Positions 34,866 through 44,153 of a stretch of 64,000 nucleotides of DNA are shown here, one piece after another. Origin of the DNA: Paenibacillus solani (GTDB lineage Bacteria > Bacillota > Bacilli > Paenibacillales > Paenibacillaceae); contig NZ_LIUT01000001.1 of NCBI RefSeq assembly GCF_001277345.1, positions 2,054,369 to 2,118,368 on the forward strand, read 5' to 3'. The translations under genes were made by a program, and so were the position numbers. The notes under the pieces are model-generated. The model saw only the letters and a list, made by a program, of their open reading frames with translations, made no database searches and was not told the DNA's origin. Numbering within the stretch: position 1 is the stretch's first letter; each line of letters starts with the position of its first letter.

Positions 34866-35047
34866 CCATCCATTTGTAGGCACTTACATTTTTGAGCAAC
34901 CCTTTTAGATAAAGTTAAAATACAGATATAATGAACCAATTTGACGGATGCCGCACGAGTTTTACCTCTTTGGCAATTGCGGTTTTAGCCACATTCATGC
35001 TTAAAAACCTCTGCAAGCGAATGGTCGCCCACAGAGCTGTTTTCCAC

Positions 35048-36172
35048 TTATACTTCATACCAATAGCCCTTAATTCCTTGTTCGAGCCGGACCAGGGCTT
35101 CCAAATAAAAATAATCTCCCCAGATCATATAATCATCCGGTGCCCGGTCCCCTCTCACATGGTAGGAGCCGTGCTTCAACAGCCCTTCCGCATCCGGCAG
35201 ATCCATCGTTGAATAATGCTCCACCAATGCCTTCATGCTGCGGTGCAAGGCATCTTCGAACAGCAACCGGTCCGGATCACGGTCTTCGATCAGCTCCAGC
35301 AGTTCCAACAGGCCACACGCCGCAATAGCCGAAGCCGAGCTGTCGCGCGGAGTGCTCTCCTCAACCGGCACATCGAAATCCCAGTAAACAACCGCATCCG
35401 CTGCCATATGCCTGATGAAATAACGGGCAAGATGTTTGGCCGTGTCCAAAAAGGCCTCATGCTTCGTATACCGGTAAGCGAGCGCAAAGCCGTAAATCCC
35501 CCAGGCCTGACCGCGCGTCCAAGTCGATCCGTCTTGGTACCCTTGATGGGTTCCACCTCGAATCGCTTGTCCATTGTTAACATCAAAGTAAAACGTATGG
35601 TAGGAAGAGCCGTCTCCCCGTACCAGAAACTTCTGGCTCTGCAAAGCGTGTTTCATGGCAACATCGTAGTACTTGGCATCACCTGTCTGCTCATGAGCCC
35701 AGAACAGCAGCGGAAGATTCAGCAGGCAATCAATAATGATCCGTCCCCCGTTCTCGGGATCATCCGCCTGTCCCCACGCCTGAATAATCTCCATATGGGG
35801 ACGCCATCGCGCCAATAAGGTATCTGCCGCCTGAAGTGCCACAGCCCGGGCGGTATCACTCCCCGTTACACGCCACTGCGCTACCGCAGACAGGGAATAT
35901 AGAAAACCGATATCATGGTGGTCCAAAGCGACGTGCCGGTCCAGCCGATCTTTGAAATTGGCCAGATACGATTCGGCCGCCTCCTTATAAAAGGGGTCCT
36001 GACCATATTCATAAGCAAGCCACATCATGCCGACATAGAATCCTTCGATCCAGTCGTTATTTTCGCCCCATTCGTATTGCTGTCCCTCGGTAATATGAGG
36101 CAGTTTCCCCGGATGTTTCACTATGTTTTGCTTTATTTTCTGCATCGCATCTTCAATGGCGCCTTTCCACAT
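35048..36172 (-). CDS. GH88 unsaturated glucuronyl hydrolase
   Basis: A 374-residue (alpha/alpha)6-barrel enzyme of glycoside hydrolase family 88. The two catalytic aspartates can be placed at Asp87 (DHHDIGFLYSL) and Asp148 (IIIDCLLNLPLL), matching Asp88 and Asp149 of the well-studied Bacillus sp. GL1 enzyme; GGTHQGYQDGSTWTRGQAWG is also typical. It removes the unsaturated uronic acid left by polysaccharide lyases, acting in the cytoplasm. ATG 36172 is chosen because GGAGG lies six bases upstream; an in-frame ATG at 36187 has no ribosome site. It is the last gene of the polysaccharide-use cluster. Confidence 0.9.
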   Translation of the reverse strand: MWKGAIEDAMQKIKQNIVKHPGKLPHITEGQQYEWGENNDWIEGFYVGMMWLAYEYGQDPFYKEAAESYLANFKDRLDRHVALDHHDIGFLYSLSAVAQWRVTGSDTARAVALQAADTLLARWRPHMEIIQAWGQADDPENGGRIIIDCLLNLPLLFWAHEQTGDAKYYDVAMKHALQSQKFLVRGDGSSYHTFYFDVNNGQAIRGGTHQGYQDGSTWTRGQAWGIYGFALAYRYTKHEAFLDTAKHLARYFIRHMAADAVVYWDFDVPVEESTPRDSSASAIAACGLLELLELIEDRDPDRLLFEDALHRSMKALVEHYSTMDLPDAEGLLKHGSYHVRGDRAPDDYMIWGDYFYLEALVRLEQGIKGYWYEV

Positions 36173-36199
36173 ATTCATCCTCCCCATACTCGTTGTGTG

Positions 36200-38071
36200 T
36201 TAGTGTGACAGGTCCAAACAAAATTGGACGCTTCCGTTCCTCGGATCTGTAACCGAGATTTTCCCTTCATGGCTGCATTCCACCGCGGGAGGAAAGCCGT
36301 AGCCTATACGATTCTCATCACAGTTGGAAGCACCGTATACGGCCGAGATCAACACATGTTCTCCCGGTTCCAGCCGGGCGGTTAATGTTGGGATCATCGT
36401 TCTCGGTTTGAGCAGGTTCGTATTGGCTTCCGGGTAGACTATAATGGCTCCACCGTATCCCTGCACATTCACAATGCCGCTGATTCCCCCAGGCATCATC
36501 GCGGCGATCCGGTCGGCTTCCGCCTTGACCGCTTCCGTCTCATTTAGAGCAAAATCCGTCATCCTTCCGACGGCAAATCCGCCCTCTGCGGCAGTCAGGG
36601 GCCGGTCTGAACGAATACGGTGAATGCGCACATGCCACAATCCGACCGGAATCAGCCATGTCCGTATTTCAACATCATGCCAAGGAAGCCATCTGGAATA
36701 AACATGCGACTCTTCAATGCGGAAGTCCTCGCAAAAACGCCGCACGCGATAATGCTCGTCGCATTCGCTCAGGGCAAGCATCGAATCATAAGCCCCTTCT
36801 CCGAGACCGTAGTACCCTTTAGGAACACTGAAACCAAATCGTGTAGAGTAGGCGAATTTGGCATATTTAGCTGCACTGTGCGCCATCTCGAAATTCGCCA
36901 TCTGCCCGGATGCCAAAGCCGTAATATGGCCGTCATCCTCCGGCTTGCATATTAGCATTCTGGCATGAGGCTGAACTGACACCGCTTTCAAACTTGGCAA
37001 GGGCTCCTCCTCCACGCTCCAGAACGGGTGATTATCAGGCAAATCCAATATTAGAAATGATTTAAACGCCCAGTACGGAGATCCCGGAGCATTATAACTC
37101 TCCCCCATCATGAGGTTTGGATAAGCATACCCGATGCTTAACAGACCGTCTGTCGTAAAGATAGGCTGGTCAAACCACCAACGCAAATGCCTCATAATGA
37201 TCCCTTTGATCACGCCGAGGGAGAATGGCTCCACACCAGCATACACAAGCGCACACCAGAAGGAGACCTGGGCGAAGCGGTAAGTCTGGCTGCGTCCGAA
37301 GGGAAGACTGCTTCCGTCCTCGGCAAACCAATAAATGAACTGCTCGGCAAACGTCTTTGCCCGCTCCTTGTACATCAAAGCACGCCCGGGATCATCCTGC
37401 TCCATCAGCTTCGCATATATCAGCGTGTAGAATTGCATCGCAAACGGAATGTAATAATCCCGCTGGTCCGTCTTGCCGTCAGAATACCATCCATCACCCA
37501 AATAGTAGGTATCGATCATATCCAGATATTCATCCATGATGGCCTGATCGTAAGGCATGCCTACCTTCTTGAAACCCATATTAACCAGCACCGTAAACAT
37601 CAGCCAATTATTCGGATTGGAATGGTCAACCAGATTGATCTGATTAAGCCAGCGGTGCAGCCGCAACTTCTCCTCCTCCTGCAGCGGCTCCCACAGCTTA
37701 TGCGGAGCAAGCGCAAGTCCCAATCCGAACGCCGCCTGCTCAACCATCCGCTGATCCTGGGTGACGAAGTCTCCCCAATATTCGGCATGCGCAGGGTTCG
37801 TACCGTTCACAATCCCTTTCAGATACCGGGGCCATAAATCCGATTCGCCACCCCCGCTGGCATGCGGAATCAGCCCCCACAGCGGCCTGGCAAACGCCTC
37901 CATCAGCGCGATGGCTTCATTATGTATGGCTGCAGTAGATCCGAGTATCAGCCCTGCATTTCCTGGCGTGAATTGCCGCTTGATGGGCTCCAGCATATCC
38001 AGGACGGCTTTCTGCAAATCACGCTTCGTACGAAGCTGATTGCCTTGCAACATTGCTGTTGTCTGCTCCAT
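36200..38071 (-). CDS. DUF2264 protein, probable polysaccharide-degrading enzyme
   Basis: A 623-residue cytoplasmic protein of the DUF2264 family, a barrel-like protein often coded next to GH88 and other uronic-acid enzymes and now linked to glucuronidase-type activity. Conserved stretches include FARPLWGLIPHASGGG, NPNNWLMFTVLVNMG, DGWYSDGKTDQRDYYIPFAM and SSLPFGRSQTYRFAQ. The precise reaction is not known from the sequence. AAAGGAAG seven bases before the ATG supports the start. It lies 32 bases after the response regulator gene and 27 bases before the GH88 gene, so it is part of the same operon. Confidence 0.87.
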   Translation of the reverse strand: MEQTTAMLQGNQLRTKRDLQKAVLDMLEPIKRQFTPGNAGLILGSTAAIHNEAIALMEAFARPLWGLIPHASGGGESDLWPRYLKGIVNGTNPAHAEYWGDFVTQDQRMVEQAAFGLGLALAPHKLWEPLQEEEKLRLHRWLNQINLVDHSNPNNWLMFTVLVNMGFKKVGMPYDQAIMDEYLDMIDTYYLGDGWYSDGKTDQRDYYIPFAMQFYTLIYAKLMEQDDPGRALMYKERAKTFAEQFIYWFAEDGSSLPFGRSQTYRFAQVSFWCALVYAGVEPFSLGVIKGIIMRHLRWWFDQPIFTTDGLLSIGYAYPNLMMGESYNAPGSPYWAFKSFLILDLPDNHPFWSVEEEPLPSLKAVSVQPHARMLICKPEDDGHITALASGQMANFEMAHSAAKYAKFAYSTRFGFSVPKGYYGLGEGAYDSMLALSECDEHYRVRRFCEDFRIEESHVYSRWLPWHDVEIRTWLIPVGLWHVRIHRIRSDRPLTAAEGGFAVGRMTDFALNETEAVKAEADRIAAMMPGGISGIVNVQGYGGAIIVYPEANTNLLKPRTMIPTLTARLEPGEHVLISAVYGASNCDENRIGYGFPPAVECSHEGKISVTDPRNGSVQFCLDLSH

Positions 38072-38103
38072 GATCTCGCTTCCTTTCTCTTATTCGCCAT
38101 AAA

Positions 38104-39705
38104 TCAATTCCAAGACGTAAACTCGCTCGGCGTCATTCCGATTTCCCGCTTGAACAATTTGATAAAATAACTTTTGTTGGCATAACCCAGATAGTCCGAT
38201 ATCTCCTCTACCGTCTTATTGGACTGTTGAAGCAGCTGCTTCGCCTTCTGAAGTTTGACCATATTGACATATTCGATAAAATTCTGGTTTGTTTCACGTT
38301 TAAACAGGCGGCTGAAGTAACTTGAATTCAAATTCAAATAACCCGCCATCTCTTCAAGCGTCAGCTTCTCGGTCACATGCTGAATGACATATTTCTGTGC
38401 CCGAATGATCTCCGAACGCTTGGAGCGAATGGACAATACGCTTAATCTGCGGGAGAGCTCTGTCAGATAGACCACGACCCAGCTCCGCAGATGCTGCATG
38501 GAATGAATATCGTTGATCACGTCATACAACTTCTCTTCGGTTATGCTATCCTGAACCTGCAGCGTCACTTTGGTTTTCATCTGTAAATCCATAAGCAGCT
38601 GCAGCACCCATTCCTTCACATCCGCTGGAGGAAACCGGTTCGCCTCCACCCATGCCGCCCATTCCTTGACAATCTCCTCCAAATGCTCCGGCCGGTTTAA
38701 GGCCAAGGTGTCATTGATGCGCGAGAAGAATGCGGCATACTCGTCATACATATCCCCGCTGGCGAAGGAGTTCTTCTCGAACCGGCAGATGCTGGACTCC
38801 TCCAGATAGAAGCGATGGCTCCATTCCTTGAGCATCGGCATTAATACCATTCGGAGGTCTTCAGGCCCTGCGGTTTCTCTTCCTAACAAACAGGTGACCG
38901 ATATTTTTAAATATTGTTTAATCGACGTTATGCACCGCTGGAGAGAATAATAAAGCAGCTGCTGTTCCTTGGCAGGATCATCACAACAGATAAGCACGAC
39001 TAATTCCTTGTTGCTGAAATGAAAGATCATGCAGCGATGCATCGAATCGAGCACTTCCTGCAATACGTTCTCGACCGCAAATGCTATCGTATAATCGTTC
39101 ATTTGGCGTATTCTTGATACTTCAGGCATGCGGTCGATAGAAACGATGAAAGGCAAGTAACATCTCGCCTTAAGGTCGACTCCGTACAACCGGGCATGCT
39201 TGATCCACGCTTCCTTGGTCCAGGATAGCTGGTACAGCGTATCCTTCAGCAGTTTATCTTTCAATGCGGGGCGGTTGAGCGATTCCTTGTACATATACAT
39301 CATGACTTCTGCCGCTTTATGCTTTTCCGCGTTCAAATCAGCGGCTATGTTATGCAGCAGTTGCTGAAGCTGATCCACATTGAGGCTTTCTTTTAGAATA
39401 TAATCGCTCACTTTCAGTTTCATGGCTTGCTGCGCGTAATGAAATTCGTTATGGCAGGACAGAATAACTGCCCGAAACTGGGGGTTCGCTTTGTTGAACT
39501 TTTCAAGCATCTCCAGGCCGTTCATCTTGGGCATCCCGATATCCGTAATGATAATATCAGGCTGCTTGCCTTGCGCATCCTCCCAAGCCTCCAAACCGTT
39601 TGAGTAACAACCGATCAACTCAATGTCTAGTTCCTTCCATGCAATGCTCTGTGACAAATAACGTACAACGGGGTAATCATCGTCCACCAGAATCGCCGTC
39701 AACAT
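38104..39705 (-). CDS. YesN-type response regulator, AraC family
   Basis: A 533-residue regulator. The N-terminal receiver domain carries the acidic cluster VDDDYP, the phospho-acceptor Asp55 in TDIGMPKMNG and a Lys near 105. The middle is a long linker, and the C-terminal 100 residues form an AraC double helix-turn-helix (LTLEEMAGYLNLNSSYFSRL, SDYLGYANKSYFIKLFKREI, GMTPSEF). It should activate the surrounding transport and hydrolase genes. A GTG at 39714 falls within the ribosome site AGAGAGGTG; ATG 39705 is the start and overlaps the kinase gene by 29 bases. Confidence 0.92.
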   Translation of the reverse strand: MLTAILVDDDYPVVRYLSQSIAWKELDIELIGCYSNGLEAWEDAQGKQPDIIITDIGMPKMNGLEMLEKFNKANPQFRAVILSCHNEFHYAQQAMKLKVSDYILKESLNVDQLQQLLHNIAADLNAEKHKAAEVMMYMYKESLNRPALKDKLLKDTLYQLSWTKEAWIKHARLYGVDLKARCYLPFIVSIDRMPEVSRIRQMNDYTIAFAVENVLQEVLDSMHRCMIFHFSNKELVVLICCDDPAKEQQLLYYSLQRCITSIKQYLKISVTCLLGRETAGPEDLRMVLMPMLKEWSHRFYLEESSICRFEKNSFASGDMYDEYAAFFSRINDTLALNRPEHLEEIVKEWAAWVEANRFPPADVKEWVLQLLMDLQMKTKVTLQVQDSITEEKLYDVINDIHSMQHLRSWVVVYLTELSRRLSVLSIRSKRSEIIRAQKYVIQHVTEKLTLEEMAGYLNLNSSYFSRLFKRETNQNFIEYVNMVKLQKAKQLLQQSNKTVEEISDYLGYANKSYFIKLFKREIGMTPSEFTSWN

Positions 39706-41494
39706 CCAGTTCACCTCTCTCCACTTCGAATGGAAACCTTAACGTGATGTTTGTTCCTATGTCCTCTTCACTGTGAATCTCCAGTTGGGCGCTAGTCCCG
39801 TAAATTAGACGAAGACGCTGGAATACATTCTTGACGCCAATGCCGGAGAATCCCTTTTTGGCAGGGGCCGCGGTCTCCTCCTGAACAGGGTCCACATTGG
39901 CGCGCAAGATTTGAAGCGTGGCCTCACTCATCCCGATTCCGTTGTCACGAACGGTGATGCTGATGTCATTGTCTCCTTGTTCGGTTATGTGGACCGCTTC
40001 AATGAAGATAACACCGGCAAATTGCTCATATCCGTGAATGATTGCGTTTTCAATGATCGGTTGAATCATTAAGCGCGGAACCAATGCCCTCTCGCAGCCT
40101 GCCTCGTAATATACCTCAAGTCTCACCTGGTTGGCATGCCGGAAATTCATCAGACGGATGTAGTGGTGAACCGTCTGCACTTCTTCATGAAGCGGAATAA
40201 ATTCGTTGTCACGGTTAATGGTCATGCGAAGCAGGGAAGATAAGGAAGCAATCAATTCGGCATTCTCTTGATCCCCTTCAATCAGGATGTTAAGCCTGAT
40301 CGAGTTCAGAAGATTAAACATAAAATGCGGGTTAATCTGAGCCTGCAGCATCTCTAGTTCAGCCTTCCGCTTCTTGGTCTGCTCCACCGTAATTTGCTCG
40401 ATATTGGATTCAATCCGATCCAGCATATGATCAATCGTCTTCGCAAGCTGAGTCACCTCATTATTGCCGCGGATACCCGAGCGAATATCCAGCCGACCGC
40501 GGCCAATATGGGTGATAAAGCTGCTGAGCTCCCTCATCGGTTTCGTAAATGCCGAGATCAATACCATCAGAAGAATGCAGAACAAGGTAAAGAACAGCAC
40601 CTGCAACCCAAAGCTGATTAACAAAATCTGTTTGTACTTGGAGACCGCCGAGGATAATGGAATCAAACTGACCAGATTCCAATCATTCGGGCGGATAGAC
40701 TGTTCGGCATAGACGTATTCCTGCCCTTCCATGTGAATGGTTCGTGCAGGTCTGTCCTGGTTCCACCAGGTCATTCTGCTTCCGATCAGTGACGAATCGG
40801 AGTGGGAGATGACCACGCCCTCCTCATCCAGCAGCATCATATTCTGATCAGAACCCGAGCCGCTTTGAAGATGGCTGCGGATTTTGCGTTCATTCACACT
40901 GATGATCACATATCCAATGATGCTGTTGGAAGACGTTCTTATCGGCCGTCCGATCGTAACCAGATGAGAATCCTTCGGGTTCGCTGCAAAATAATTGTCC
41001 TGCAAGCCCACCCAATAAGTGGAGAACGAGGGAACTTCGTTCATCTTCTTGAACCAATCCTGTTTGTATAAGAGTGCCGGATTAAAGTCGTCGTGTGCAT
41101 AGTTGGTATATGTAAAATTGTTCTTTCCAAGAATGGTGACATAATAACCGTCATGTTGTCCAAACAGCTCATCAAGCAGCCGGATCAAGCGGCTGTGACT
41201 AACAAGCGTCTCGTTCCGGTATGCCTGTGTCCCCCGCTTCTGACTGGCAATAATCTGCTGCCTGATCTCCGAATTCATCAGCACCATGTTGGACAACTCC
41301 AGCGTTTGGTCCAGAATTCTGTTCACGTCGGATTGAACCGCTCGCAGCGCATCCTCAGAGCTGACAATGGCCCGGTCCAGCAGAAGGTCTTTGGTTAAAT
41401 AATTGGTTAGTCCATAGATTCCGCCAAGTGGAAGCAGAAAACATAGCAATGCCGACCAGATCAATTTTTTTCGCAATGAAAATTTGGGAATCAT
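39677..41494 (-). CDS. YesM-type sensor histidine kinase
   Basis: About 605 residues. A transmembrane helix near the N-terminus (LIWSALLCFLLPLGGIYGL), a long extracellular Cache-like sensor, a second helix, a HAMP domain and the His_kinase domain of the LytS/YesM class with phospho-acceptor His in QINPHFMFNLLNSI. The ATPase domain shows IIENAIIHGYE and DNGIGMS. It probably senses the extracellular oligosaccharide or the loaded binding protein. GAGG lies 12 bases before ATG 41494 and nine before an adjacent GTG (41497); either could start. It forms the two-component system with the overlapping response regulator. Confidence 0.9.
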   Translation of the reverse strand: MIPKFSLRKKLIWSALLCFLLPLGGIYGLTNYLTKDLLLDRAIVSSEDALRAVQSDVNRILDQTLELSNMVLMNSEIRQQIIASQKRGTQAYRNETLVSHSRLIRLLDELFGQHDGYYVTILGKNNFTYTNYAHDDFNPALLYKQDWFKKMNEVPSFSTYWVGLQDNYFAANPKDSHLVTIGRPIRTSSNSIIGYVIISVNERKIRSHLQSGSGSDQNMMLLDEEGVVISHSDSSLIGSRMTWWNQDRPARTIHMEGQEYVYAEQSIRPNDWNLVSLIPLSSAVSKYKQILLISFGLQVLFFTLFCILLMVLISAFTKPMRELSSFITHIGRGRLDIRSGIRGNNEVTQLAKTIDHMLDRIESNIEQITVEQTKKRKAELEMLQAQINPHFMFNLLNSIRLNILIEGDQENAELIASLSSLLRMTINRDNEFIPLHEEVQTVHHYIRLMNFRHANQVRLEVYYEAGCERALVPRLMIQPIIENAIIHGYEQFAGVIFIEAVHITEQGDNDISITVRDNGIGMSEATLQILRANVDPVQEETAAPAKKGFSGIGVKNVFQRLRLIYGTSAQLEIHSEEDIGTNITLRFPFEVERGELDVDGDSGGR

Positions 41495-41627
41495 CACAGA
41501 TGCAGTCCTCAAATCCTAATGAATTGGAATAGGGAAAACCTGAGTTTTCCCTTGACCATCCTCGTTATCCTATTGCTTTATTAAATACTGCTGAATACCG
41601 CTTTTTACCGAATCGACGGATACCAGC

Positions 41628-42989
41628 CTAATTTTTATTACTGTTCACGACCTCGGTAATCTTTTGGTCGATGCTGTCGATCGTCTTATCCAGATCGTCC
41701 TTATTCAGAATATACAGCTCAGCTTCCGGAATCACAACATTTTTTGCTTCCTCTGCATATTTGACAGGCACGGGAGCCGAACCCGGCACGGTGTTATGAA
41801 TCGTATTTTTCAACGACTCCACATCTATCTTCGACGGGTCCTTCGAGGAACCCACAATTGTGTCGATCAGTTTATCCGTGTCCGACTTGGCCCAGCCGGA
41901 GAAAACTCTACCACCGATCTCAAGTCCCTCGGATGTATACCATCTGACGAATTGATAAGCAGCCTCCTTGTTTTTGGATTTTGCAGCCACAGCCATATAG
42001 GTCGGTTGAACCGGGGAGTAATGCTTGCTCTCTCCTTCCAGCTTAGGCAGAGGAGCAAATGCGGTTTCGAAGGTGGCCGGAATGGCATCCGTTCCACCAG
42101 ACTCCGCTACCATCCAGTCGCCCATTGGGAGCATGGCGGCAAGCCCGTTGAAATATTGGTTACGGTAAGCCAATTTTTGCGAAATAATGTCTTCGTACGG
42201 ATTCGCGCTCTTATCCTCATACATCATCCGTTTCATCATTTCCAGATTGGCTTTCAACACCGGATCCTTGGCATTGGACGTCCCGTCCCCTTTGAGAAAC
42301 GTGTTGTCCGATGGTTTGCTCATCAATTGAAGCTGGAAATAGTCAGGCCAATTGTGCAGGTAAGCGCCGTACCGTTTCTCTGCTCCGTCTCCCTTAGTCA
42401 GCTTCTTCGCATACTCCTCGAACTCCTTCCAGGTCCAATCCGTAGGAATCGGCAGACCGGCTTCCTCCAACATCGATTTGTTCATAATAACGAACCAGCG
42501 CTGCATGGAGGATGGCAGTGCATAAATACTGCCGTTGACTCTGGTATCGACCAAATACTCCTCGTCGTATTGGTAACCCTCTTGTTCGATGTAGCTATCG
42601 AGCGCTTCAAAAAGTCCGATATCGGCCCGCTGCGAATAATTCGTATAAGGAAGCTCAACGATGTCGAGCTGATCGTTCGAAGCAGCCATCAGGTCCAGTT
42701 TTTGCATGGAAGCTAGCGAATCTCCCTTTTCGTTCAAAAGATCCAGCTCCACCTTGATGTTTGGATGTTTCTTCTCGAATTCTGGTATGATCTTGCTCCA
42801 CTGCGCTTTTGCATCCGTCTGCCATGTGCTTAATTTCAATACAACAGGAGTTGGTTCTGCTTCCTTGCCAGATCCCGAACTGCCTGAAGCAGCCGGATCG
42901 GAAGTCGTGCCGCCACCGCCCCCACAGGCCGACACAACAAGCGCTAAGGATAAACTGAACAGCATCGCAGGTATTCTCTTCTTTTTCAT
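41628..42989 (-). CDS. Sugar ABC transporter substrate-binding lipoprotein
   Basis: A 453-residue extracellular solute-binding protein of family 1. The lipobox VSAC (Cys22) is followed by a Gly/Ser linker. The body has WQTDAKAQWSKIIPEFEKKH and LKLSTWQ at the start, AAMLPMGDWM, and YMAVAAKSKNKEAAYQFVRW, all typical of oligosaccharide importers. It feeds the two permeases encoded upstream. No ATPase gene is present, so a shared MsmX-type ATPase encoded elsewhere is expected. GAGGAGG six bases before the ATG supports the start. Confidence 0.92.
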   Translation of the reverse strand: MKKKRIPAMLFSLSLALVVSACGGGGGTTSDPAASGSSGSGKEAEPTPVVLKLSTWQTDAKAQWSKIIPEFEKKHPNIKVELDLLNEKGDSLASMQKLDLMAASNDQLDIVELPYTNYSQRADIGLFEALDSYIEQEGYQYDEEYLVDTRVNGSIYALPSSMQRWFVIMNKSMLEEAGLPIPTDWTWKEFEEYAKKLTKGDGAEKRYGAYLHNWPDYFQLQLMSKPSDNTFLKGDGTSNAKDPVLKANLEMMKRMMYEDKSANPYEDIISQKLAYRNQYFNGLAAMLPMGDWMVAESGGTDAIPATFETAFAPLPKLEGESKHYSPVQPTYMAVAAKSKNKEAAYQFVRWYTSEGLEIGGRVFSGWAKSDTDKLIDTIVGSSKDPSKIDVESLKNTIHNTVPGSAPVPVKYAEEAKNVVIPEAELYILNKDDLDKTIDSIDQKITEVVNSNKN

Positions 42990-43118
42990 ATAGACCCTCC
43001 TCTAATATAACTGCTTGTGTTCATGCATTGAAGTAAGTGCTTACAAAATCATCCTATCATGATCGATCTTTTAGCGTAGTTCCTAATTTTTACGGAAGCG
43101 AAACTATTTTGACTTTTA

Positions 43119-43940
43119 TCACCCCTTTACTCCGCCAAGCGAAATGCCCTCGATGACCTGCTTCTGACCGATTGCAAAAATGATCAACAGAGGCAGTATG
43201 GCCGAGACTGCGCCAGCCATCATAAGCGAATACACATCCCCGTATTGGTCCCCAAACAGCCGGATGCCGAGTTGGATCGTAAACAGGTCCTTGGATTTCA
43301 GGAAGATTAACGGGTACTGGTAGTCGTTCCATGTCCAGATAAACCGGAGAATGGCATAGGTAGCAACCCCCGGACGGATCAGCGGAAGGGCGATCTGCCA
43401 GAATGTTCGGAAATGTCCCGCCCCGTCCATTTTGCCTGACTCGATATATTCGTTGTTCACGCCCATGAAAAATTGTTTTAACATAAATGCTCCGATAATG
43501 CTGAAGCTGTTCAGCAGAATCAGGCCCGTATGGGTATCAATCAGATTCATCCAATTAAATAGTAGGAACTGCGGCACCAGGGAGGCTTGCGGCGGAACCA
43601 TATACAAGGCAAGAACCAGCACAAACATCCCGTCTCTGCCGCGAAACCGAAGTTTGGAGAATCCATAGGCGGCGAGCGCACACACAAACACATTGATGAC
43701 CGTTGTAGCTATCGTGATATAAATGGAGTTCCAGTAATAGCGTACAAACTGTCCGCTCCATACGGTCCGGTAATTCTCCACGGCATTCCAATGTTCCGGA
43801 ATCCATTCAATCGGAAATTTAAATACGTCCATCTCCGGTTTAAAGGAGGTCGACAACATCCATACAAACGGTAGAATGAACAGGACACCGATCAAAGCCA
43901 TGACGATGGTCCAAATCAATTTGGATATATTTAATTTCAT
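43119..43940 (-). CDS. Sugar ABC transporter permease, LplC/AraQ type
   Basis: A 273-residue permease of the MalG/AraQ/LplC class with six hydrophobic segments and the EAA loop YIESGKMDGAGHFRTFWQIA followed by LPLIRP. It forms the membrane channel together with the LplB-type permease. AGGAGAGG five bases before ATG 43940 fixes the start, although the frame is open to 43958. Between it and the upstream permease lies a 168-base inverted-repeat element that splits the usual tight permease pair. Confidence 0.92.
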   Translation of the reverse strand: MKLNISKLIWTIVMALIGVLFILPFVWMLSTSFKPEMDVFKFPIEWIPEHWNAVENYRTVWSGQFVRYYWNSIYITIATTVINVFVCALAAYGFSKLRFRGRDGMFVLVLALYMVPPQASLVPQFLLFNWMNLIDTHTGLILLNSFSIIGAFMLKQFFMGVNNEYIESGKMDGAGHFRTFWQIALPLIRPGVATYAILRFIWTWNDYQYPLIFLKSKDLFTIQLGIRLFGDQYGDVYSLMMAGAVSAILPLLIIFAIGQKQVIEGISLGGVKG

Positions 43941-43980
43941 GGGTACCTCTCCTCTCATTAAAATTTGCTTAAAAGTGCGA

Positions 43981-44148
43981 GTTCAAAAAGTCATGATTTC
44001 AGCACCGAGAAGGTTGGATGAAGCTAGGGACTGAGGAGCGGAGCGTAGGCAAAACCTACGTGAGCACCGTAAGGCCCGGCTGAATTCAAGATTCGATGTC
44101 GATTAAGCTTCATGTGTTGCTTCGTGATCAAAGGATGACTTTTTGAAC
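43981..44148. mobile_element. MITE-like element with 14-base terminal inverted repeats
   Basis: GTTCAAAAAGTCAT at 43981-43994 is exactly inverted as ATGACTTTTTGAAC at 44135-44148. The 168-base element has an internal hairpin (GTAGGCAAAACCTAC) and codes for nothing. It lies between two permease genes that are normally adjacent, so it looks inserted. No clear target duplication is seen. Confidence 0.7.
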
Positions 44149-44153
44149 AACCT

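Noticed and set aside
37187..37837. Plus-strand open frame of 216 codons opposite the DUF2264 gene
   Set aside because: Shadow frame: no family resemblance and no start signal, and the minus-strand gene is well supported.
41664..42716. Long plus-strand open frame (350 codons) opposite the sugar-binding lipoprotein gene
   Set aside because: Antisense shadow of a clear binding-protein gene; its translation is rich in His, Arg and Leu with no recognisable domain, and it has no ribosome site.
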